This document shows, piece after piece, positions 24,408 to 32,005 of a DNA stretch of 32,121 bases. The position numbers and the translations under genes are program-made. The stretch lies in the NCBI RefSeq assembly GCF_035486915.1, contig NZ_DATHMR010000076.1:1-32121 (forward strand), written 5' to 3'. Position 1 is the first letter of the stretch. Every line of letters begins with the position of its first letter. Origin of the DNA: Dyella_B sp035486915 (GTDB lineage Bacteria; Pseudomonadota; Gammaproteobacteria; Xanthomonadales; Rhodanobacteraceae). The notes below the pieces were generated by a model. That model did not search any database. It worked only from the letters and a program-made list of their open reading frames with translations, and was not told where the DNA came from.

Positions 24408-24857
24408 ATGTTGAATATTCGACGCCCTCTACAGGTAGTTGCTGAAACCGGACTGGAGCCGGAATCGGCGAAATCGCGCCTCGATCTGGTTTTTTTTGCC
24501 CTGTCCGATCCGGTGAGGCGGGAGATTCTGGAGCGGCTGGATGGCCACGCACTGCTCGTATCCGAGCTGGCCGAGTCGTTCGATATCTCACTGCAGGCCG
24601 TGTCTCGGCACATCCAGGTATTGGTGCGCACGGGGCTTATTCAGCAGGAGCGCACTGGGCGCATCAGTCGATGCAGTCTGGATGCTGGTCCATTGCTCGA
24701 TGCGGCGGTGTGGATGAATCGCTACAGCAAGTATTGGCAGCAGCAGTTCGACATGCTCGCCGCCACGTTGGCGGACATCGACGAGCGAAAAGCGAAGCAG
24801 GTACGGTCCGCGCCACCACGCAAACAAGCTAAGAAACACCCGTCACGCAAGAAGTGA
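24408..24857 (+). CDS. ArsR-family winged-helix transcriptional regulator
   Basis: A 149-residue ArsR/SmtB-type repressor. Winged-helix signatures are LDLVFFALSDPVRREILERL (25-44), the recognition helix region VSELAESFDISLQAVSRHIQVL (51-72) and the wing RTGRISRCSLD (82-92). The C-terminal helix WMNRYSKYWQQQFDML (102-117) serves dimerisation in this subgroup, and a Lys/Arg-rich tail (126-149) is unusual. The classical metal-binding ELCVCDL motif is absent and the only Cys is C89, so metal sensing is unlikely by the usual route. This subgroup often pairs with SRPBCC/AHSA1 genes; here DUF899 genes take that place. Two operators and a strong promoter lie directly upstream, suggesting self-repression. 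No Shine-Dalgarno precedes the ATG, which coincides with the predicted transcription start (leaderless mRNA). Confidence 0.9.
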   Translation: MLNIRRPLQVVAETGLEPESAKSRLDLVFFALSDPVRREILERLDGHALLVSELAESFDISLQAVSRHIQVLVRTGLIQQERTGRISRCSLDAGPLLDAAVWMNRYSKYWQQQFDMLAATLADIDERKAKQVRSAPPRKQAKKHPSRKK

Positions 24858-24920
24858 ACAACGCCGCACGGGATTGGCGCGACTCCCATGTCAGCGTTAG
24901 AGCGTCCTATGGAGGTTGTC

Positions 24921-25649
24921 ATGATCAAGCATCCCATCGTCAGTCATGAGGAATGGATCGAGGCGCGCGAGCGTTTTCTCGCCAAGGAGAAGGCATTCAC
25001 CCACCTTCGTGACGAGCTAAGCCGAGAACGGCAAGCGTTGCCGTGGGAACGTGTCGAAAAACGCTACGTTTTCGAAAGTGAGAAGGGTAAGGAAACGCTG
25101 GCTGATCTGTTCGGTAAATACAATCAGCTCATCATTTATCACTTCATGTTCGACCCGGACTGGGATCTCGGTTGCAAGAGTTGTTCTTTCTGGGCCGACA
25201 ATTTCGACGGCATCATTCCACACCTTCACCAGCGCGATGTGTCAATGGTCGCGGTGTCGCGCGCACCACTGCATAAGTTACGAGAACAGGCACGAAAGTT
25301 CGGGTGGAAGTTCAAGTGGGTTTCTTCGTTCGGTAGCGATTTCAACTTCGACTACGGCGTTTCGTTCTCGGCGGATGCCATCGGGCGCGAAGAGGCGTTC
25401 TACAACTATGGAATGCAAAAGGTGACGGTCGAATCTCATACGAAGCAGGCGGCCAAGGAGCTTCCGGGTGTCAGTGCATTCTTCAAGAGCGACGACGAGA
25501 TCTATCACACCTATTCCGCGTATTCGCGCGGCATCGACACGTTCAATGCCGCTTATCAGTTCCTCGACATAGCGCCAAAGGGGCGTGACGAGGGCAGCCT
25601 TTCTTTCCCTATGGCGTGGGTCAAGCATCGCATTGCCTACGACAGCTGA
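24921..25649 (+). CDS. DUF899 thioredoxin-like protein, long paralogue
   Basis: A 242-residue cytoplasmic protein of the DUF899 family, a thioredoxin/peroxiredoxin-like fold of unknown reaction. It starts with a helical region (HPIVSHEEWIEARERFLAKEKAFTHLRDEL), then YVFESEKGKETLADLFGKYNQLIIYHFMF. The candidate redox motif is C85-K-S-C88 in DLGCKSCSFWADNFDGIIPHL. Later blocks include VSRAPLHKLREQARKFGWKFKWVSS, FNFDYGVSF and FFKSDDEIYHTYSAYSRGIDTFNAAYQFLDIAPKGRDE. The ATG at 24921 is chosen for GGAGG at 24911-24915, five bases upstream; an upstream ATG at 24888 is less likely. It is 63 bases after the ArsR gene and 27 bases before its shorter paralogue, in one apparent operon. A peroxide, quinone or thiol substrate is only a guess. 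Confidence 0.9.
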   Translation: MIKHPIVSHEEWIEARERFLAKEKAFTHLRDELSRERQALPWERVEKRYVFESEKGKETLADLFGKYNQLIIYHFMFDPDWDLGCKSCSFWADNFDGIIPHLHQRDVSMVAVSRAPLHKLREQARKFGWKFKWVSSFGSDFNFDYGVSFSADAIGREEAFYNYGMQKVTVESHTKQAAKELPGVSAFFKSDDEIYHTYSAYSRGIDTFNAAYQFLDIAPKGRDEGSLSFPMAWVKHRIAYDS

Positions 25650-25676
25650 TTCGGCGTTTCGCCGGAGGATATCCGT

Positions 25677-26267
25677 ATGAAATATCAAGACATGAGCGGA
25701 AAACTGGCTGACTACCGTCGTCAGATCGCCGACATTCGAGAGAAGATGAGAGATGCCATCGCGACGGTCGAGCCGCAGGAAGTGAAGGATTATGAGTTCG
25801 CGAACACCGATGGATCGGTGCGTTTGTCCGAGCTGTTCGGCGACCACGAAGACCTCATCGTCATTCACAACATGGGCGTGGCCTGTTCTTACTGCACGCT
25901 GTGGGCGGACGGATATAACGGCATTCATCGGCACGTCGTCTCGCGCGCAGGGTTTGTCGTTTCAAGTCCCGATAGCCCTAACGTGCAGAAGAAATTTGCC
26001 GAAAGCCGCGGTTGGGAGTTTCCGATGGTCAGTCACGCGGATTCGAGCTTTGCTGCCGACATGGGTTACGTGTCGACAAAGGGCGGATGGATGCCCGGTG
26101 TTTCTGTCTTCAGGCGCGACGGCGACGCGATCATGCGGGTTTCGGATACCGGCTTCAGCCCAGGCGATGACTTCTGCGCGATCTGGCATTTCTTCGACAT
26201 GCTGCCAGGTGGCGTGGGTGAGTGGCCCGGGCCGGCGAAAAAGTCGTCCTGCTGCTCCGGTGTATGA
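25677..26267 (+). CDS. DUF899 thioredoxin-like protein, short paralogue with CC tail
   Basis: A 196-residue DUF899-like protein, paralogous to the preceding gene product. Common features: helical start, YEFANTDGSVRLSELFGDHEDLIVIHNM, then C70-S-Y-C73 in GVACSYCTLWADGYNGIHRHV (same C-x2-C-x2-WAD spacing as the long form), VSRAGFVVSS, and ESRGWEFPMVSHADSSFAADMGY. It lacks the long insertion and Tyr-rich C-terminal part of its neighbour. The very end is KKSSCCSGV, a Cys-Cys pair (192-193) on a flexible tail that could bind a metal(loid) or serve as a resolving or shuttle thiol; this is inference. The ribosome site GGAGGA (25664-25669) is 7 bases from the ATG, better than most in this window. It ends 14 bases before the small CPLC gene. 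Confidence 0.88.
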   Translation: MKYQDMSGKLADYRRQIADIREKMRDAIATVEPQEVKDYEFANTDGSVRLSELFGDHEDLIVIHNMGVACSYCTLWADGYNGIHRHVVSRAGFVVSSPDSPNVQKKFAESRGWEFPMVSHADSSFAADMGYVSTKGGWMPGVSVFRRDGDAIMRVSDTGFSPGDDFCAIWHFFDMLPGGVGEWPGPAKKSSCCSGV

Positions 26268-26281
26268 CGGGAGAACGTGTC

Positions 26282-26512
26282 ATGTGTCCACTTTGCGTTG
26301 GTACCGCGTTGCTCTTGTGGGGCAGCACAGGTTCGGCGGGCGGTGTGGCTGCTGTCACGCTAAAGTCGATCAGGCGACGTCGTCTTACTTTGTCGCCTGC
26401 TCAACCTCATCGATTGCTGAATCATGTAGTCGCGAGTGCGCAAACTGGCGTAGATGAGAAGGACCCTGCAATCCCTTCATCTCTCTCTGGCACTGCTCGA
26501 CGCGATCACTGA
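26282..26512 (+). CDS. Tiny hydrophobic CPLC protein
   Basis: A 76-residue protein starting MCPLCVGTALLLWGSTGSAGGVAAVTLK. It has a CxxC pair at residues 2 and 5 at the extreme N-terminus, then one hydrophobic small-residue segment (6-27) that can span the membrane, followed by a basic cluster SIRRRR, which fits a cytoplasmic stop and an N-terminus facing the periplasm or membrane surface. Short 'MxCPLC...' one-helix proteins of unknown function are found elsewhere in proteobacteria. The remainder (about 33-76) is polar and looks poorly conserved, so the reading frame beyond the helix may be a drifted extension. GGGAG (26269-26273) lies 8 bases upstream. It is the last gene of the ArsR-DUF899 operon, 14 bases after the short DUF899 gene. 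Confidence 0.65.
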   Translation: MCPLCVGTALLLWGSTGSAGGVAAVTLKSIRRRRLTLSPAQPHRLLNHVVASAQTGVDEKDPAIPSSLSGTARRDH

Positions 26513-26545
26513 GAGCGCAACGATGGTCCTTGAACGGTCGCGCCA

Positions 26546-27673
26546 CTAGCTCGAGTGGCGCAGTATCGCAATTGCAATTTCAACCACGATCAATACGATG
26601 ATCGCCAGTTCCAGCAATTCTCCGCGCTTGCCTGAGGCTTCTTCATACAGTGCGGCATAGGTGTCCCGAATGATCGCCAATTTGCGATCCACCGCTTCGC
26701 TGACCTGGCGTACGCGAAAGAGATCCAAGGCGGTTGCATAGACGCGGGCGAGATAAACGTCTTCGGTCACCTGGAGGGCGTTATCCACCTTTTCGGTGAT
26801 TTCGGTAACTTCCGCGACGAGTGTATAGAGCTTGCGCGCCAGGTCGGCGGTACGCCGCGCCGCAAAGGGATTGCTCGCGTGGTGCGCAGCCTCCACCAGG
26901 TCATACATGAGCGGCAGCTCGGCATCCAGCAGTTCGTCGTAGAACCGCATTTCCAGCAGCTGGGCGTTGGCGACTTCAAGAATGTCCCTGACGTCGGAGT
27001 CGCCACGCGGCTCAAACATGAAAGCGCGATCCCAGGTCAATACCACCAGATCGTCTGCGTAATAAGAGAAGCGCTGTTGCAGCAAGTCACGACGCGCCTG
27101 TTCCGATAAGGGCCGCTGTTCGCCCGAAAGCAGCGGCACCAGATCGATGTGCTCGTGCATGGTGCTGACCGGTATCGCCTCGTCGAAGGCCTGCACGATG
27201 CCAAGCAGGTAATCTTCGTGCAGCAAAGCGGGGCTTGGCTTTGTCAACGCAGGGAGTAACGCATCATGGAGCTGCTTTAGCAGTTGCTGCCATACGGGAC
27301 TGTCGGCGCTCGGGCCGAACATGGCGTCTACGGCATTGACCAGCTGCGAAAACGATGCCCAGCTGCACGATGCAACGGGAATCTGTATGGAAAACCCCGC
27401 CGCACCGAAGTCATACAGTCGCGCCGTGACCTGGGCCTGGTATGGATTGCCTGCCAACGTCAGGCTTAGCGTGTCGAGCGTCAGCATTACCGGAGGTACG
27501 CCGAAGGTCACCGCTTTTGGCGGCGTACTGCTGAGTTTGATGCGCGTGCTGGCTGGATGCTGCTGCTGGTCCCATAGCCTTTCCACCTTAGGTAAGTCGA
27601 TCGCGTCGGCGATGTCGACCAGGTGCATGGCAATCACGACGGCCGATTGAACGGTGGGTTGCTCGTACGGCAT
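26546..27673 (-). CDS. RMD1/DUF155 family protein
   Basis: A 375-residue protein of the RMD1 (DUF155, YagE) family, found in bacteria, yeast (Rmd1/Rmd8) and, as RMND1, in mitochondria. The diagnostic region is FSYYADDLVVLTWDRAFMFEPRGDSDVRDILEVANAQLLEMRFYDELLDAELPLMYDL (about 205-262), then long helices (TADLARKLYTLVAEVTEITEKVDNALQVTEDVYLARVYATALDLFRV) that are probably coiled coil. A C-terminal transmembrane helix lies at about 353-371 (ELAIIVLIVVEIAIAIL). RMND1 supports mitochondrial translation; the bacterial role is unknown, possibly at the inner membrane. A TTG at 27700 extends the frame, but the ATG at 27673 with AAGG upstream is preferred. The stop lies inside a short inverted repeat. 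It is convergent with the CPLC gene, leaving 33 bases. Confidence 0.88.
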   Translation of the reverse strand: MPYEQPTVQSAVVIAMHLVDIADAIDLPKVERLWDQQQHPASTRIKLSSTPPKAVTFGVPPVMLTLDTLSLTLAGNPYQAQVTARLYDFGAAGFSIQIPVASCSWASFSQLVNAVDAMFGPSADSPVWQQLLKQLHDALLPALTKPSPALLHEDYLLGIVQAFDEAIPVSTMHEHIDLVPLLSGEQRPLSEQARRDLLQQRFSYYADDLVVLTWDRAFMFEPRGDSDVRDILEVANAQLLEMRFYDELLDAELPLMYDLVEAAHHASNPFAARRTADLARKLYTLVAEVTEITEKVDNALQVTEDVYLARVYATALDLFRVRQVSEAVDRKLAIIRDTYAALYEEASGKRGELLELAIIVLIVVEIAIAILRHSS

Positions 27674-27889
27674 AAGTTCGTACCTTGGTGGGATACGCAA
27701 CGATACCGATTGAATGTTATGCGCGCATGAAGGTCGACGCGGATACTTTCACGACGAACCTCTTGCACGACAGTCGCGATCGCGATGCATTGTGCAGAAT
27801 GAGGGCAGTGTGCAGATTGTTGATGCACAATGCCACCCATACGTCACTTACTTCACCGACTCGCGCAAGGCTGATATGGCCGAAAAGGT

Positions 27890-29194
27890 TTAGACGCGGG
27901 CAGATCCTTCCTTCGCCCTTTTCATGTCACCTTCCACATGGCGTTCAGTCATGAACCACATTGCACTGGCCACAAACCCGAATAAGCCAGCCACGGCTAA
28001 GCCTAATGCCAGCCCCTGATAACCGCCGTGGAACGTATCGGAGATCTCACCCACCAGCAGCGGACCCCATGCGCCGCCCAATAGATACAGCGCCAACATG
28101 GCCACGCCCCATGACAAACCTCTTAGTCTGGCGGGCACCACATCTTGTGCAGTCGCGGCAGCAGCCGGTAACGCCATGCCAGAAGCAATGCTGTACAGCG
28201 GGAGCATGATCGCGCAAAAAATCATCAAGTGTTTATTGTTGATATCGAGCGCGGCGAGCAGTTCGAGCAGCAAGAACACGGAAGTAATTGCGATACTCAC
28301 TGCCGCCAGATGCACCCGGCCATCGGGTCTTTTTTTCTGCCATTTGTCCGCGAAAATTCCGCCGAGGACGGGGCCGACAAGCGCGATGATGGCGACCAAT
28401 CCCATGATCCCGCCGGCCACGTCTTCCTTGATGTTGTACGCGCGCATCAGCAGCGCGGGGAACCAGTTCAGCACCGATATTTGCATGACTGCAAACATGC
28501 CCAGTCCGACGTACAGCCAACGCAATGTGTGAATTTTCCACAGCTGCTTCAGATTGCTGAGTAAAGAGTCATGGACGACATTCGATCCGTCCGCAGCTTT
28601 CAAGCGATAGTCCTGCATGAAAAAGGCGAGGATGCCAAGGATGACTCCCGGTACACCGAAAACATAGAACGGTGTGCGCCAACCGCCGAAATGCGCCGAC
28701 AGATAACCGCCGCCACTCGCGCCGACGATGATGCCAATGGTGATGAACATATTAAAAATGCCCAGCTTCTGAGCTCGCTTTTCTTCCGGATAAGACGCTG
28801 AAATCAGTGCGGTGCCGCCAGGCGCGATAACCGATTCACCCACGCCGACGCCAAAACGGGCAAACAACAATGCGGTAAGCCCGCTAGTGAATCCGGTGGC
28901 TACAGTAAAAATGCTCCAGACAAACGCCATCACGCCAAGCGTTTTCTTTCTGCTCCAGACGTCGACTAAATGCGCAATCGGCAGCGTGAAAAGCATGATG
29001 CCGATAAAGAATGCCGTGCCCACCAAACCCGCTTGCGCGTCGGTCAACCCCAGCTCAACTTTCATGGGTTGCAGGACGATCGCCATGATCTGCCAATCGG
29101 CATAACGCATGGCGTAAAGCAGCGAACAAATAATCAATACGTAGGTCGCGCGTGGGCCGCCTACTTTGAAATTATCCGACTCTTGAATCTTCAT
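27890..29194 (-). CDS. MFS transporter, spinster-like
   Basis: A 434-residue major facilitator superfamily permease with about 12 hydrophobic helices in two halves. Helix 1-2 has YVLIICSLLYAMRYADWQIMAIVLQPMKVELGLTDAQAGLVGTAFF. The loop-2/3 MFS motif is HLVDVWSRKKTLG; LLFARFGVGVGESVIAPGGTALISASYPEEKRA is typical of the spinster-like and hexuronate/organic-acid branches. The second half has GGIFADKWQKKRPDGR. The neighbouring acyl-CoA ligase and quinone oxidoreductase point to uptake of an organic or aromatic acid, which is inference. AGGGGG lies just before two consecutive ATGs (29197 and 29194); the second is chosen for spacing. The frame also continues to an ATG at 29242. It follows the ligase gene by 128 bases, which contain a perfect palindrome. 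Confidence 0.9.
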   Translation of the reverse strand: MKIQESDNFKVGGPRATYVLIICSLLYAMRYADWQIMAIVLQPMKVELGLTDAQAGLVGTAFFIGIMLFTLPIAHLVDVWSRKKTLGVMAFVWSIFTVATGFTSGLTALLFARFGVGVGESVIAPGGTALISASYPEEKRAQKLGIFNMFITIGIIVGASGGGYLSAHFGGWRTPFYVFGVPGVILGILAFFMQDYRLKAADGSNVVHDSLLSNLKQLWKIHTLRWLYVGLGMFAVMQISVLNWFPALLMRAYNIKEDVAGGIMGLVAIIALVGPVLGGIFADKWQKKRPDGRVHLAAVSIAITSVFLLLELLAALDINNKHLMIFCAIMLPLYSIASGMALPAAAATAQDVVPARLRGLSWGVAMLALYLLGGAWGPLLVGEISDTFHGGYQGLALGLAVAGLFGFVASAMWFMTERHVEGDMKRAKEGSARV

Positions 29195-29260
29195 CATTCC
29201 CCCTGCTTTTTTTGTCTCTAAATTGGCGTCGAATTCCAGCATCTGGTTGCTTTTCTCCGT

Positions 29261-29276
29261 CCCCTGCTAGCAGGGG
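29261..29276. promoter_or_regulatory. Perfect 16-base palindrome upstream of the MFS gene
   Basis: cccctgctagcagggg (29261-29276) is fully symmetric with no loop. It lies 67 bases upstream of the MFS start and 62 bases before the ligase gene ends, in their 128-base gap. No T tract follows on either strand, so a regulator-binding site is more likely than a terminator. The binder is unknown; no other copy is seen in the window. Confidence 0.45.
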
Positions 29277-29322
29277 GAGACAAACTGCATAGCTGAAACA
29301 CGTTGTTATTGGAGCTCGCCAT

Positions 29323-30975
29323 CTATAACTGGCTGGAGAATTCCTTTTCCTGCAATACGCGCCATTGCACCTTGCCGGTCGCGCTTTTGGGTAGTTGCTC
29401 AACGAACTCGACCTTATGGGGCACTTTGTAGGCGGCCATGTGCTGACGTGCCCATGTCATCAATTCTTCCGCTGTGGTGGATTGACCGGCGCGCAATACC
29501 GCAATCACTTTGACGCTCTCGCCGCGTTGCGCATCGCGAAAACCAATCACGCACGCTTCCTGTATGGCGGGATGCGCGTACAGCAAACTTTCCACTTCGG
29601 CGGGCCACACTTTGTAGCCCGACGCATTGATCATGCGTTTGAGTCGGTCGACCAAAAAGAAATAACCTTCATCGTCGACGTAACCCAGATCACCGGTGCG
29701 GAAATAGCGAACACCTTGAATTTCTACAAAGGCCAATTCGGTGGCGTCGGGCCGCCCCCAATAGCCTTGGAACACCTGCGGCCCGTGCAACAGAATTTCG
29801 CCGACTTCGTTAGTGGCCAGTATCTGTAACGTGTCGGGATCGACCACGACGGCGTCGGTGTCTTGAATCGGAATGCCCAGACACTGCGGCTTGGCACGAT
29901 GGGCCGGATTTGTATGAGTGGTCGCCATGGTTTCCGACAGACCGTAACCTTCGACGTAAGACAAGCCCCATAGCGGCTGGATTCTTTCCGCTACCGCTTT
30001 GGGCATCGCCGCACCGCCACCGCTCAACACTTTCATCGAGCTCAAGTCGAACTTGTCCAGTTCAGGTTGCGCCATGAAATCGATCAGCATGGTGGGAATA
30101 GCGACCCATGACGTAATGCGGTAGCGCTGTATCAACATGGCCGCGCAGCGCCGGTCCCAACGTGTCATCGCGACGGTCGTACCGCCGACGTAGATCACCG
30201 CGTTCACGCCGTTTTGCAGACCGGTGACGTGAAACATTGGCAACGCGGCCAGTGCTGTCTGATCTTTTGCCATGCGGCAGAATTCAGCAGGTGCCACGGC
30301 CGTATGCATCACGCTGCGGTGTGTATGCATGCAACCTTTGGGTGCACCCGTGGTACCGGAGGTGTAGGGAATCACGGCCAGATCGTCAGGGCCGGTCGCA
30401 ACGTCGGCGATGATCGCGTCGCTGTGCAAGGCATGTTGCCAGCTGACAACGCTAGTCGACGTTATGTCTGCGCGTGCGGCCGTTACCACTTCAGGAACAG
30501 GAAGGTCGGTATTGGCTATCAGGTAATCGGAATAGCAAGCACTGATTGCGTGATCGAGTTCATTCCCGAGCAGCGGAGTGATCTGGGCTGCGAGTTCCTG
30601 CCCAAAGATCGCAACTTTGCTGCCGCTATCTGTCACGATGTGGCGCACTTCATCCAACAGATTCATCGTGTTGACCGGTACGACTACCGCGCCGATACGC
30701 AAAATGGCATAGAAAGCGATGATGAATTGCGGACTGTTCTGCAGATACAGAGCGACCCGGTCGCCTTTTGCAACGGAGAACTTTTGTTGCAGAAAGCCAG
30801 CAAGCGTATCGACTTGCCGTTTCAGCTCCGCGTAGCTGACCGCGTTGTCGTAGTAGATGATCGCATTGCGATCCGGATAACGCGTCGCGGATACTTCCAG
30901 GTTGTAATACAACGAGGTTTGCGGCAATTCCACATGCAGCGGCAGGCCTGGTGGCCAATGACTTAGATTCTTCAT
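29323..30975 (-). CDS. AMP-forming acyl-CoA synthetase
   Basis: A 550-residue adenylate-forming ligase that should activate a carboxylic acid to its CoA thioester using ATP. The P-loop signature YTSGTTGAPKG is at 204-214. Further motifs are GYGLSETMATTH (A5-type), YFRTGDLGYVDDEGYFFLVDRLKRMINASGYKVWPAEVESLL, and the C-terminal lysine loop LPKSATGKVQWR, which carries the catalytic lysine. It resembles FadD-like long- or medium-chain and aromatic acyl-CoA ligases; the substrate is not defined. The frame is open upstream to 31119 within the oxidoreductase gene, but family homology starts at MKNLSHWPPGLPLHVELPQTSL (ATG 30975), 4 bases after the stop of that gene, so the two are an operon. The ribosome site is weak and coupling is likely. 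Confidence 0.93.
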   Translation of the reverse strand: MKNLSHWPPGLPLHVELPQTSLYYNLEVSATRYPDRNAIIYYDNAVSYAELKRQVDTLAGFLQQKFSVAKGDRVALYLQNSPQFIIAFYAILRIGAVVVPVNTMNLLDEVRHIVTDSGSKVAIFGQELAAQITPLLGNELDHAISACYSDYLIANTDLPVPEVVTAARADITSTSVVSWQHALHSDAIIADVATGPDDLAVIPYTSGTTGAPKGCMHTHRSVMHTAVAPAEFCRMAKDQTALAALPMFHVTGLQNGVNAVIYVGGTTVAMTRWDRRCAAMLIQRYRITSWVAIPTMLIDFMAQPELDKFDLSSMKVLSGGGAAMPKAVAERIQPLWGLSYVEGYGLSETMATTHTNPAHRAKPQCLGIPIQDTDAVVVDPDTLQILATNEVGEILLHGPQVFQGYWGRPDATELAFVEIQGVRYFRTGDLGYVDDEGYFFLVDRLKRMINASGYKVWPAEVESLLYAHPAIQEACVIGFRDAQRGESVKVIAVLRAGQSTTAEELMTWARQHMAAYKVPHKVEFVEQLPKSATGKVQWRVLQEKEFSSQL

Positions 30976-30979
30976 CAGG

Positions 30980-31975
30980 TCAGTCGAGTTGTTGTGGCAG
31001 CACCACCAGCTTGCCGACCGCTTGGCGAGCGAGCAGTGCATCGAGCGCTTGCGATGCCTGTGACAACGGGTAGCGCTTGGAGATAAGTGGATGAATCTTG
31101 CGGTGTTGCAACCACGCAAACAGTAACTTCATGTTGTCGGCGTTCAATTCGGGCTCGCGGCGCACGAACTCGCCCCAGAACACGCCGACCAGCGAGCTGC
31201 CCTTGAGCAAAAGCAAGTTGGTGGCGATCTTTGGGATATCGCCTGTGGCAAAACCCACTACCAAATAACGACCGCGCCAGCCGACACTGCGAAGCGCCGG
31301 TTCGGCAAGCGCGCCGCCAACGGGATCGTAGACGACGTCGACGCCGCGCCCTTCCGTCAATGCCTTGATGCGTTCGCGTAAATCGTCGCTGCTGTAGTTG
31401 ATGGTTTCGTCGGCGCCACGTTCGCGCGCAGCATTCAACTTTTCCTCCGACGACGCCGCTGCGATAACGCGCATACCCAGCAGTTTGCCGATTTCCACCG
31501 CTGCCAATCCAACGCCGCCGCCAGCGCCAAGCACTAACAAGGTTTCGCCTGCCTGCGCTTGCGCGCGATCCTTTAAGGCATGCAATGAGGTGCCATAGGT
31601 GAGCACGAAGCTGCCTGCCAGCTCCAAATCCGCGTCGGTAATGTCGCGCGGCAAAGGCACAATGTGGACGGCATCGACCAGCACTTCCTGCGCATAGGCG
31701 CCATAGGGCGTGATGCCCACTACCTTGTCGCCTATCGCAAGGTGCTTGACCTCGTTGCCGATGGCGATGATCTCTCCCGACAATTCACCGCCGGGCGAAA
31801 AGGGAAACTCCGGCTTGAATTGGTACTTCCCGGCAACGATCAAGGCGTCGGGAAAATTCACGGCTGCTACGAGTGTGCGCACCAATACCTGCTTCGGCCC
31901 AGGAACGGGTGAGGGCAGGTCGCGTAACTGCAATGATGACGGTGGGCCCCAGGCTTCGCAGACAATGGCTTTCAT
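30980..31975 (-). CDS. NADPH:quinone oxidoreductase family protein (zinc-independent MDR)
   Basis: A 331-residue medium-chain dehydrogenase/reductase of the quinone oxidoreductase type. N-terminal GroES-like domain: MKAIVCEAWGPPSSLQLRDLPSP, VRTLVAAVNFPDALIVAGKYQFKPEFPFSPGGELSG. The Rossmann domain has the nucleotide loop LVLGAGGGVGLAAVEIGKLLG (about 147-167) and VYDPVGG. The cysteines and histidines of zinc-dependent alcohol dehydrogenases are absent, as in QOR/acryloyl-CoA reductase-like enzymes. It may reduce a quinone, enone or enoyl-CoA with NADPH; context with the acyl-CoA ligase makes an acyl-chain or aromatic-acid pathway plausible. The gene is 30 bases downstream of the truncated gene at the right edge and 4 bases upstream of the ligase. 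Confidence 0.92.
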   Translation of the reverse strand: MKAIVCEAWGPPSSLQLRDLPSPVPGPKQVLVRTLVAAVNFPDALIVAGKYQFKPEFPFSPGGELSGEIIAIGNEVKHLAIGDKVVGITPYGAYAQEVLVDAVHIVPLPRDITDADLELAGSFVLTYGTSLHALKDRAQAQAGETLLVLGAGGGVGLAAVEIGKLLGMRVIAAASSEEKLNAARERGADETINYSSDDLRERIKALTEGRGVDVVYDPVGGALAEPALRSVGWRGRYLVVGFATGDIPKIATNLLLLKGSSLVGVFWGEFVRREPELNADNMKLLFAWLQHRKIHPLISKRYPLSQASQALDALLARQAVGKLVVLPQQLD

Positions 31976-32005
31976 GGTGTACCTGTCGACATATGGATGA
32001 ACGGT

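Noticed and set aside
26540..26561. Inverted repeat gcgccact / agtggcgc as terminator for the ArsR-DUF899 operon
   Set aside because: The stem is 8 bases but no T tract follows on either strand and it includes the stop codon of the RMD1-like gene, so termination is not supported.
27685..27954. Plus-strand frame of 89 codons between the RMD1-like and MFS genes
   Set aside because: No ribosome site, no motifs, and it overlaps the 3' end of the MFS gene; the gap is better seen as non-coding.
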